Shown here: piece by piece, positions 1 through 5,693 of the stretch
Layout: every line of letters starts with the position of its first letter
Numbering within the stretch: the stretch's first letter is position 1
Assembly: GCA_025363795.1 (NCBI GenBank)
Contig: JANYLE010000053.1
Location: 1 to 14,783, forward strand
Direction of reading: 5' to 3'
Source: Mariniphaga sp.
GTDB taxonomy: Bacteria; Bacteroidota; Bacteroidia; Bacteroidales; Prolixibacteraceae
DNA: 14,783 bases
Program-made: the position numbers and the translations under genes
Notes under the pieces: generated by a model
The model's database searches: none
Told to the model about the DNA's origin: nothing
Seen by the model: only the letters and a program-made list of their open reading frames with translations

Positions 1-92
1 CTGAAATCATTCAACGGGTTCCGCAACATTACATCGCTTCGTATTTAGGCATCACTCCCATTTCGTTAAGCCGGATCAGGAACAGAAAGTAG
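1..92 (+). CDS. Crp/Fnr-family transcriptional regulator, C-terminal fragment
   Basis: Partial gene cut by the left edge. The frame beginning at base 3 is open for 29 codons and stops with TAG at 90-92. It encodes the final helix-turn-helix of a Bacteroidota Crp/Fnr-like regulator, with the recognition region YLGITPISLSRIRNRK. It aligns without gaps to the C-terminus of the complete regulator at 1643-2209 (FLGIAPQSLSRVRKK), so the two are paralogues or close family members. The N-terminal cyclic-nucleotide-binding-like domain lies outside the window. It is followed 70 bp later by the ferredoxin/DUF4405 pair on the same strand, so it may regulate them, but this is inferred only from position. 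Confidence 0.8.
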   Translation, partial: EIIQRVPQHYIASYLGITPISLSRIRNRK

Positions 93-106
93 TTTTATTT
101 CTTAAC

Positions 107-164
107 ATTTGTTATCGTCATGTTGCAATCTTTAAAGCAATTTTGCGATAAAATAATAACAAAT
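107..164. promoter_or_regulatory. Nested inverted repeats in the ferredoxin leader (possible operator or leader hairpin)
   Basis: A perfect 9-bp inverted repeat, ATTTGTTAT (107-115) and ATAACAAAT (156-164), brackets the leader; its right arm runs into the ATG at 163. Inside it lies TTGC-N10-GCAA (123-126 and 137-140). An imperfect promoter-like element CAATTTTG (138-145) overlaps the inner dyad, but no TTG lies at the usual 19-21 nt upstream. The dyads could be an operator for the adjacent Crp-like regulator or a hairpin hiding the start codon. Function is inferred. Confidence 0.35.
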
Positions 165-402
165 GAGAGCAAAATTATTGATTCGTAAAAGTTCGGTGAC
201 GGCATATATACAACTTGATACCGGAAAATGCAAAGCATGTTGGAAATGCCTTAAGGGGTGTAAAAATAAAGTCATTGGCAAAGTAGCTATCCTGTGGCAC
301 AAGCATGTCAGGATCGTCAAACCGGAGGCTTGCAATGGTTGTTTTAATTGCGTTAATACCTGCCAGTATGATGCTTATACAATATCAGATGGATCAAAAT
401 AA
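163..402 (+). CDS. 2x[4Fe-4S] ferredoxin-like protein
   Basis: A 79-residue cytoplasmic electron carrier. Two cluster motifs are visible: Cys23, 26, 29 and 33 (CKACWKCLKGC) and Cys57, 60, 63 and 67 (CNGCFNCVNTC), both CxxCxxCxxxC, predicting two cubane clusters. The opening MRAKLLIRKSSVTAYIQLDT is the form I know from Bacteroidota ferredoxins encoded beside DUF4405 membrane proteins. The last codons overlap the better start of the next gene (ATG 389) by 14 nt, suggesting translational coupling. There is no Shine-Dalgarno sequence, as usual in this phylum. It probably passes electrons to or from the neighbouring cytochrome-like protein; the partner is inferred, the cluster motifs are seen. Confidence 0.88.
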   Translation: MRAKLLIRKSSVTAYIQLDTGKCKACWKCLKGCKNKVIGKVAILWHKHVRIVKPEACNGCFNCVNTCQYDAYTISDGSK

Positions 403-964
403 AAAAAACAGAAAGCGCACTTTCAATAATTTTATCATCAATAATTTATTGCTCGTGGTCGGATTGGTGATGATGTTCTCCGGTTTGGTGATGCAGATTG
501 GATTTCATATGGGCGGACATCAGGTAGATGCAATTGGAGTTCAACCTCAGTCAATACTGTATGAACAGTTAAGAGCCATAGATACTACCAAAATCGTATG
601 TGGATTTAACTACCCTGACTGGTCAACAATTCATAAAGTGGTCATTGTCTTATTCTCCTTACTTATGATATGTCATACATACGTTCACTGGAAATGGTAC
701 AAGGGTGTTGTCACGAAGCATTTAATTGGCAGGAACAGACAGGTCATTATTTTATCGGCATTATTTCTTTCTGTGGCTGTTACCGGCATCGTTCCCTGGT
801 TTATTGATTTATCAGGAGGTCCCGGTACTTTACGGATGCACTTTATTGAAATACATGATAAGATCACACTGATTTTAATCGTTTTCCTTTTTCTGCATAT
901 CATTAAAAGACTTAAATGGTTTAGTTTTACCTTTGAAAAGATGTCTGAATTTGATGCTAAGTAA
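389..964 (+). CDS. DUF4405 family cytochrome-like membrane protein
   Basis: A 191-residue protein with four predicted membrane helices at about 18-38, 82-100, 118-137 and 157-172. Histidines sit at helix ends in a di-haem cytochrome b-like pattern: His40/His44 after helix 1, His82, His96 and His100 in helix 2 (ICHTYVHWKWYKG), and His151, His156 and His170 around helix 4 (HIIKRLKWF). This is the DUF4405 (PF14358) pattern, a family linked elsewhere to flavinylated extracytosolic electron transfer. I chose ATG 389 over the upstream ATG 305, because 305 would add 28 residues that overlap the ferredoxin deeply and do not fit the family's charged N-terminus (MDQNKKNRKR). No flavinylated partner gene is visible in the window. 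The electron-transfer role is inferred. Confidence 0.8.
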   Translation: MDQNKKNRKRTFNNFIINNLLLVVGLVMMFSGLVMQIGFHMGGHQVDAIGVQPQSILYEQLRAIDTTKIVCGFNYPDWSTIHKVVIVLFSLLMICHTYVHWKWYKGVVTKHLIGRNRQVIILSALFLSVAVTGIVPWFIDLSGGPGTLRMHFIEIHDKITLILIVFLFLHIIKRLKWFSFTFEKMSEFDAK

Positions 965-1021
965 AAAACGCAACCTGTTTTATGAAATTCGCATCTATGA
1001 AAAAGTACACTAACAAACGCT

Positions 1022-1432
1022 ATGAAAACGAATTTAATATTGACCGTTATTACAGTAATCTTTATGGTTTCGTGCCATAAAGAAAATACCAACTTAATCA
1101 ACTCAACAAGTTTAACCGGAGAGTGGAGTTGGATCAGCAGCACAGGTGGAATAGCCGGGATAAAGTATACTCCCGAAACAACGGGTGAAAAGAGAAGAAT
1201 AACATTTGACACCGATTCTGTTTTCAGATTTTACAGGAACGACACGCTTAAAATAGAAAGCAAGTATCACCTTTTGAAAGTACCCACTTCTGATGGTTTG
1301 GACAGTACCAAATTGGTGAGCTACGCGTACTCGACGATCCGGCAATATTATGAAGTTCAATCCGATGGTGTCCTGGTCTTAAGTGATGAATGCATGGATT
1401 GCTTTATGAGCCAATATAAAAGAATCAGGTAA
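1022..1432 (+). CDS. Small lipocalin-like lipoprotein
   Basis: A 136-residue predicted lipoprotein: a short basic start, a hydrophobic stretch, then a lipobox FMVSC with Cys18 as the lipidated residue. The mature part begins with a polar linker and then LTGEWSWISSTGGIAG and a TPETTGEKRRITFD stretch, followed by strand-rich sequence. This is the pattern of short Bacteroidota lipoproteins annotated as lipocalin-like. A Cys pair (DECMDC) lies near the C-terminus and could form a disulphide. It starts 57 bp after the DUF4405 gene on the same strand, so it may share its transcript. The ligand and role are unknown. Confidence 0.7.
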   Translation: MKTNLILTVITVIFMVSCHKENTNLINSTSLTGEWSWISSTGGIAGIKYTPETTGEKRRITFDTDSVFRFYRNDTLKIESKYHLLKVPTSDGLDSTKLVSYAYSTIRQYYEVQSDGVLVLSDECMDCFMSQYKRIR

Positions 1433-1474
1433 ACAGAAATTCAGCTCGAACCGCCAACCACAAATCATTTTTTT

Positions 1475-1542
1475 ATTTCCCGTTAAACATCTGGCCTCAA
1501 TTTTAAGGAATGTTGCTTTATATTATTTTTTATTCTACTTTT
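1475..1542 (+). repeat. Promoter-block repeat, copy 1 (upstream of crp-like gene)
   Basis: This stretch aligns end to end with 3234-3300, with one single-base gap and by eye roughly 70% identity. Both begin ATTTCCCG and end CTACTTTT. The match covers the promoter core and about 35 bp upstream of it, beyond what promoter consensus alone would force. It suggests a duplicated regulatory region or a shared upstream binding site. Confidence 0.6.
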
Positions 1543-1543
1543 A
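1513..1543 (+). promoter_or_regulatory. Bacteroidota-type promoter of crp-like gene
   Basis: TTG at 1513-1515 and TACTTTTA at 1536-1543 are separated by 20 nt, close to the Bacteroidota housekeeping pattern TTG-N19-21-TAnnTTTG. The last base departs from consensus (A for G). It lies about 100 nt before the ATG at 1643, leaving a fairly long leader. Confidence 0.55.
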
Positions 1544-1642
1544 GGGGTGCAATAAAACGGTAATGTGTTTGCTGCAAGCTCTCCATGAAATTCCGGCAAA
1601 TAGGTTTTAGTGCATTAACCTAGACGACCAGATTATTTTACT

Positions 1643-2209
1643 ATGATTGCTTTCAGACGATTTATCGAAAGATATACTGAGGTTTCTGATGCTGATTGGC
1701 AAATTATTCAATTGGCATTTGAAAGAAAAGAGTTTGCAAAAAATGAACTAATACTGACTGAAGGAAGTATATGCAAATATTTCTATTTTTTGGAAGTTGG
1801 TTTAGTTCGGTTTTTTGTTCTAAAGGATGGGAACGATATTACCAGGTTTTTTACTGCTGCACAATATTGTTTCACCTCCAAAAACAGTTTCAGGACATGT
1901 AAACCAGCGGAGGAAAGTATCCAGGCGCTGGAGAAAACAATTGTCTGGCAAACAACATTAAGCAACGTAAACCAATTACTGGAACTCAGATCGTGGAATT
2001 CGTTCACCCGCAAATTCGTTCACGAAGTACAAAGTTATACCGAGGAATTACTATTGGAATTGATGACCGAAACAGCCGGGCAGCGCTATGAAAAGCTGTT
2101 GTATAAATACCCCGATTTAATACAAAAAATACCGTTTAAACATTTATCATCCTTTTTGGGGATTGCGCCGCAATCGTTAAGTCGAGTCAGAAAAAAAAGC
2201 AACGAATAA
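1643..2209 (+). CDS. Crp/Fnr-family transcriptional regulator
   Basis: A complete 188-residue regulator. Residues about 20-105 form the cyclic-nucleotide-binding-like beta-roll (KNELILTEGSICKYFYFLE), a long dimer helix follows at about 105-140, and the C-terminal helix-turn-helix is at about 148-183 (KHLSSFLGIAPQSLSRVRKK). The length is normal for Bacteroidota Crp-like proteins. There is no FNR-type N-terminal Cys cluster, so direct iron-sulfur sensing is unlikely. The C-terminus resembles the partial regulator at 1-92. It has its own promoter (1513-1543), whose block is repeated before the gene at 3345, making autoregulation together with control of that gene a reasonable guess. The ligand is unknown. 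Confidence 0.85.
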   Translation: MIAFRRFIERYTEVSDADWQIIQLAFERKEFAKNELILTEGSICKYFYFLEVGLVRFFVLKDGNDITRFFTAAQYCFTSKNSFRTCKPAEESIQALEKTIVWQTTLSNVNQLLELRSWNSFTRKFVHEVQSYTEELLLELMTETAGQRYEKLLYKYPDLIQKIPFKHLSSFLGIAPQSLSRVRKKSNE

Positions 2210-2223
2210 AGAAGAATTAACAT

Positions 2224-2265
2224 AGGTGCAGTATTTTCAGATTTGAATTACCAAATTTTGCACCT
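2224..2265 (+). promoter_or_regulatory. Leader inverted repeat between crp-like gene and esterase
   Basis: AGGTGCA (2224-2230) and TGCACCT (2259-2265) form a 7-bp perfect inverted repeat, with a second, off-centre ATTTG/CAAAT pair (2241-2245 and 2252-2256) inside. It lies just before the AAGGA ribosome-binding site and could be an operator or a weak hairpin. There is no T-run, so it is not an obvious terminator. Confidence 0.25.
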
Positions 2266-2287
2266 TGAAATTTTAAAAGGAATAAAG

Positions 2288-3214
2288 ATGACCAGTTTTA
2301 AAAGTCGGATGTTTAATTTTTTAATCAGAAATGGACATTTTTTAAGAGGTAAATTGAGAAAGGAGAAGTTTGATTTTAACACCTCGATTGTGGATTTCAG
2401 GGAACGTTGCGAGAAAGGGGCAGCTAAATATGCAAAGATTCCTATTGGTGTAACTGTCAATGCACAGACCATTGAAGGTTTGAATTCGGAATGGTTGATT
2501 CCCGAAGGAACAAACCGCGAAAAGGTGATTCTCTATGTTCATGGAGGTGGATATGTTTCGGGTTCTTGCAGCGACCACAGAGGGTTTGTATCGAAATTTG
2601 CGAAATATACGGGTGTTACAAACCTTGTCTATGAATACAGATTAGCGCCGGAAAATGCTTATCCGGCTGCCCTGGATGATTCGGTAAAAATATATCAATG
2701 GTTGCTGACATCCGGGTATAAGTCTGAAAATATTATTATTGCGGGAGAATCAGCAGGAGGGGGATTATGTCTGGCTATTCTTCTAGCCTTAAAGGAACAT
2801 CAAATTGCAATGCCGGTAGCTGCAGTTGCTATTTCACCCTGGACAGACTTAACTTGTTCGGGTGATTCGTATAAAACCAAAAATAACGTGTCGCCGGCTC
2901 CTCTGGATTCATGGATTGTGTTTAGCAAATACTATGTAGGAAACAATCAGGCTGATCTGCCACTTATATCACCATTGTTTGGTGATTTAAAAGGACTTCC
3001 TCCGCTTTTGATAAATTCCGGAGTAGATGACGAATTATTTGATGATGGCGAACGATTTTATAAGAAAGCAAAGGAAGCAGGGGTAACTGTTACATTCAGA
3101 AAAGGAATTGGAATGGTTCATTGTTACCCATTATTGGCCCCGATGTTTCCGGAAGCCACAGCAGCCATGGATGAAATCGTGAGCTTTATAAGACAATATT
3201 TAAAGATGAATTGA
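2288..3214 (+). CDS. Alpha/beta hydrolase, hormone-sensitive-lipase-type esterase
   Basis: A 308-residue serine hydrolase. From this start the oxyanion motif HGGGY is at residues 85-89, the nucleophile elbow GESAGG puts Ser155 in position, the acid is Asp248 within GVDDELFDDG, and the catalytic His278 lies in GMVHCYP. These are the hallmarks of the HSL (bacterial family IV) esterases, which cleave short-chain carboxyl esters. No signal peptide is seen, so it is probably cytoplasmic. I chose ATG 2288 because AAGGA sits about 6 nt upstream and because the alternative TTG at 2243 adds a tail unlike the family. It lies 78 bp after the crp-like gene on the same strand. The natural substrate is unknown. 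Confidence 0.88.
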   Translation: MTSFKSRMFNFLIRNGHFLRGKLRKEKFDFNTSIVDFRERCEKGAAKYAKIPIGVTVNAQTIEGLNSEWLIPEGTNREKVILYVHGGGYVSGSCSDHRGFVSKFAKYTGVTNLVYEYRLAPENAYPAALDDSVKIYQWLLTSGYKSENIIIAGESAGGGLCLAILLALKEHQIAMPVAAVAISPWTDLTCSGDSYKTKNNVSPAPLDSWIVFSKYYVGNNQADLPLISPLFGDLKGLPPLLINSGVDDELFDDGERFYKKAKEAGVTVTFRKGIGMVHCYPLLAPMFPEATAAMDEIVSFIRQYLKMN

Positions 3215-3233
3215 GACGGGTTTCTAATTTTTG

Positions 3234-3301
3234 ATTTCCCGATAAACTTTAGGACGCAATTCTGAGAAAAATTGTTTTATACTATTTTCAATCTACTTTT
3301 G
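3234..3301 (+). promoter_or_regulatory. Promoter-block repeat, copy 2, with promoter of GyrI-like gene
   Basis: Second copy of the block at 1475-1542. It contains TTG at 3272-3274, a 19-nt spacer and a full TAnnTTTG match, TACTTTTG, at 3294-3301, making it one of the two best promoters in the window. It lies about 43 nt before the ATG at 3345. The upstream half (3234-3265) is also conserved with copy 1 and may hold an activator or repressor site. Confidence 0.65.
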
Positions 3302-3344
3302 GAAGAACAATGATATCATTTGGAATGCAGCAAAACAAACAAAT

Positions 3345-3827
3345 ATGCAACCACGAATTGAAACTTTGAAGGAAAAAAAGTTAGTCGGGAAGAGGATTAA
3401 AATGTCTTTCTCCGATCGTAAAACTTACGAATTGTGGAAAAGCTTTATGCTGGGGCGAAAGGAAATCAGGAATAATATTGGAGCGGATCTCTATTCAATC
3501 GAAGTTTACGAACCCCATTACTTTGACAATTTTGACCCTGATGCATTATTTGATGAACTGGCGGCAATTGAAGTCACCGACTTTGATAACGTTCCTGACA
3601 ATATGGAAAAGATAACTTTGCCGGATGGTCTTTATGCCGTTTTTTTACACAGGGGTCCTGCCAATGAAGGGATAAAGACTTACCGGTATATTTTCGGGAC
3701 ATGGCTTCCGGACTCAGATTTCGTACTGGATCACAGGCCTCATTTTGCAGTGATGGGAGAAAGATATAAGAACGATGATCCGGATTCAGAGGAAGAGATC
3801 TGGATTCCCGTTAAATCAAAAGTCTAA
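3345..3827 (+). CDS. GyrI-like effector-binding domain protein
   Basis: A 160-residue stand-alone domain of the GyrI-like/AraC effector-binding fold, found alone or as the C-terminal ligand-binding part of regulators such as Rob and BmrR. Visible signatures are the N-terminal strand with LVGKRIKMSF, the central GLYAVFLHRGP (about 95-105), YIFGTWLP (115-122) and the end EEEIWIPVK (about 150-157), whose Glu commonly lines the ligand pocket. There is no DNA-binding domain, so it is more likely a small-molecule-binding or hydrolase-like member than a regulator. It has its own promoter and is followed 44 bp later by the VOC gene, probably in one transcript. The ligand is unknown. Confidence 0.8.
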   Translation: MQPRIETLKEKKLVGKRIKMSFSDRKTYELWKSFMLGRKEIRNNIGADLYSIEVYEPHYFDNFDPDALFDELAAIEVTDFDNVPDNMEKITLPDGLYAVFLHRGPANEGIKTYRYIFGTWLPDSDFVLDHRPHFAVMGERYKNDDPDSEEEIWIPVKSKV

Positions 3828-3871
3828 CTTAATTAAGGGTTGAAGAGAATAGTAACTAATACCGGCTAAAG

Positions 3872-4246
3872 ATGAAAACCAGACTTGAACATGAACAACC
3901 TGAATCAATTGTGCAATGGGGATGGAAATACCATCATTTAGGGATCCCCACCGATCAGGTGATGCCGGGTGAAACTTACCTGCCACAGTTTGGATTATAT
4001 GTCTCCGGCTTTAGCACCAGTCCGTTTGGAATTGAGTGGATGCGTTTTGAAAAAGAGAGTCCGATCAGCAGTTTAATCAAGACAATTCCTCATCTTGCAT
4101 TTGAGGTGGACGATTTAGATGCTGAATTGGCAAAACGGGATTTAAATGTGATTACAGCGCCAAACTCACCGTCAGACGGAATCAGGGTAGCAATGATTGA
4201 GCATAATGGTGCTCCGGTAGAATTGATCGAATTTAGAAAGAGATAG
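3872..4246 (+). CDS. VOC (glyoxalase/bleomycin-resistance fold) family protein
   Basis: A 124-residue protein with the paired beta-alpha-beta-beta-beta modules of the vicinal oxygen chelate fold. Candidate metal ligands sit at family positions: His22 in HHLGIP, Glu55 in GIEWMRFE, His74 in PHLAFEVDD and Glu117 or Glu120 in PVELIEF. It is the length of a single-domain VOC protein, which normally works as a dimer. Members range from lyases and dioxygenases to drug-binding proteins, so the reaction cannot be named. It probably shares a transcript with the GyrI-like gene 44 bp upstream, a pairing that would fit handling of a small toxic or signalling molecule (inference). Confidence 0.82.
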   Translation: MKTRLEHEQPESIVQWGWKYHHLGIPTDQVMPGETYLPQFGLYVSGFSTSPFGIEWMRFEKESPISSLIKTIPHLAFEVDDLDAELAKRDLNVITAPNSPSDGIRVAMIEHNGAPVELIEFRKR

Positions 4247-4265
4247 CTAAAATGACAGTTTTAGC
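4246..4265 (+). terminator. Weak hairpin at the end of the VOC gene
   Basis: GCTAAAA (4246-4252) and TTTTAGC (4259-4265) form a 7-bp perfect stem with a 6-nt loop that begins in the stop codon. The stem is AT-rich and no T-run follows, so it may only protect the 3' end of the mRNA. Confidence 0.3.
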
Positions 4266-4314
4266 AATATAGACGGCCAGGTGTCAGCAAAACAAACCAT
4301 AATTTGTAAAGGAT

Positions 4315-4347
4315 AATCCCCCTTACCAAAGACTGGAAAGGGGGATT
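4315..4347. terminator. Hairpin between convergent genes (bidirectional terminator)
   Basis: AATCCCCCTT (4315-4324) and AAGGGGGATT (4338-4347) form a perfect 10-bp stem, with CC/GG able to pair further in across an A·A mismatch. It lies between the VOC gene (plus strand) and the lipoprotein gene (minus strand, ending 4384), the right place for a shared terminator. Neither side has a long T-run, so its strength is uncertain. Confidence 0.6.
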
Positions 4348-4383
4348 CAAAAACGAAATTTAACGATAGTAGCAGGGACTGAA

Positions 4384-5286
4384 TTATTTTGTACGCGCGG
4401 CAGGCATATCTTTAAATAGTATGGGCCATTTTGTTTGTGCCGTTGCACTGGCCCCAACACTCACCCCTTTGTTATAACCTCTGTATTTCCCCGTGGCATC
4501 AACATCAGGTGTGAAATAATACATCGGCCAACCTTTGTAGGTCAGTTGTTTAAAACCGAATACGGTTATGCTGCCAAACAAAGTTTTATCGAGAGGTGAC
4601 GGAACAACAACTGGCACATCCTTTTCGAAAATTGGCCAGGCTGAAGTATGTGCTGCATCGGCGTTAGCGGTGTATTTGTTAATATTTGCACTGTCATTGG
4701 CAAATACATAGAGGGTGCGTCCCTTTTGATCGGTAAAGTAGATTGATTTCCCGGTTCCTTCAGTATAAACATTTGTTGTAGAAACAGTATAGCTTTTACC
4801 GTTAACACCAAGCAATTGTAAATTGGCCATCATGATTGTATAATCTGGTTTCGCTAAAAACCATACTCCTCCAACATTATCTCCGGTTGTTTGCCCGGCT
4901 GTTTCGCTAACTCCTCCCGGGGCATAATAATACAACGGCCATCCTTTATAGGTTAATTGTTTGCCGTTTGCAGAAGTTATAGAATCAAAATCAGCCAGCA
5001 ACAAACCAGTGGGTAGTTTTGCCTGGGTTAGCCCCGAAACACTAAAAACAGGCCAGTTAGTGATGCATCCGCCAGTACAGTTATTCGCTCCGTCAGCATC
5101 ATTAGCAAAGAAATATAAAGCTTTCCCATTTTTATCGGTTAGATAGCTCCCTAAGGTTGTAGAAGTTCCCAATTTTACAACAAATGGATCAACATAGGCT
5201 ATTACATCCGATTTTTTGCATTGTGTTAGTACAAACACCAAGGCAACCGCCAGGCTGCCAATCAAAAATTTGAAGTTTTTATTCAT
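4384..5286 (-). CDS. Lipoprotein with two Lipoprotein_15 (secreted repeat) domains
   Basis: A 300-residue lipoprotein. A basic start and hydrophobic segment lead to the lipobox VLTQC, with Cys23 lipidated. The mature part holds two copies of the secreted repeat PF03640: about 48-150 (YLTDKNGKALYFFANDADG, then NWPVF, QLTYKGWPLYYY and GDNVGGVWFL) and about 182-290 (YFTDQKGRTLYVFANDS, then AWPIF, QLTYKGWPMYYF and KWPILF). The first repeat has a Cys pair (NCTGGC, 70-74) that the second lacks. Members are surface lipoproteins of unknown function, sometimes near electron-transfer genes; no such partner is adjacent here. It is transcribed leftward and ends near the 4315-4347 hairpin. No confident promoter was found upstream. 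Confidence 0.85.
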   Translation of the reverse strand: MNKNFKFLIGSLAVALVFVLTQCKKSDVIAYVDPFVVKLGTSTTLGSYLTDKNGKALYFFANDADGANNCTGGCITNWPVFSVSGLTQAKLPTGLLLADFDSITSANGKQLTYKGWPLYYYAPGGVSETAGQTTGDNVGGVWFLAKPDYTIMMANLQLLGVNGKSYTVSTTNVYTEGTGKSIYFTDQKGRTLYVFANDSANINKYTANADAAHTSAWPIFEKDVPVVVPSPLDKTLFGSITVFGFKQLTYKGWPMYYFTPDVDATGKYRGYNKGVSVGASATAQTKWPILFKDMPAARTK

Positions 5287-5693
5287 GGCGAGTTATTTTT
5301 ATTTATTCTAAATAAACACAGACATGAAATAATTGTTTAGGAAAACTGATTGTACTAAAATGTTCCTGTTTAAAATCAATAAATCCAGCAAAACAAGAGC
5401 TGTTATCGAATGTATATTATTTAATATTAGTGTTTTAGAAAATTAGGTCTATCCAAAATAATTTGCACAGTCATCCATTTTTTGTGCCGGTTGTCAGAAG
5501 CTATTTCTATCGGATTTCTAAATAATTGGGTTCGTTCAGCAGAGAAATTATATCATTTCCAGTATAAATCATCAATTTTTATAAACTGGATGTCCATAAC
5601 ACAAACCTTCTCTGCATTAATTGATGTGATGAAAATTGCATTATGCATTCACAAATTCTCATCTTTTCCTTATCCAAAATGTAGATTTGCCTG
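5287..5693. other. Intergenic region with no recognised gene
   Basis: 407 bp of AT-rich DNA between two minus-strand lipoprotein genes. I see no RNA gene, no strong hairpin and no full TAnnTTTG element on the minus strand, although the leader and promoter of the 5286 gene must lie here. The closest to a promoter core is CAAAATAA (plus-strand sense, about 5454-5461), one base off. A 75-codon open frame (5482-5709, plus) has no family features and runs into the end of the next gene, so it is probably noise. Confidence 0.5.

Noticed and set aside
305..388. Upstream start for the DUF4405 gene (ATG 305), adding 28 residues
   Set aside because: It would overlap the ferredoxin gene by nearly 100 bp, and ATG 389 gives the usual charged N-terminus before helix 1.
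685..1212. 175-codon minus-strand frame across the DUF4405 and lipoprotein genes
   Set aside because: It is the reverse of two well-supported genes and shows no domain pattern.
2243..2287. TTG start for the esterase
   Set aside because: ATG 2288 has a good AAGGA site at proper spacing, and the extra 15 residues lie over the inverted repeat and resemble no esterase start.
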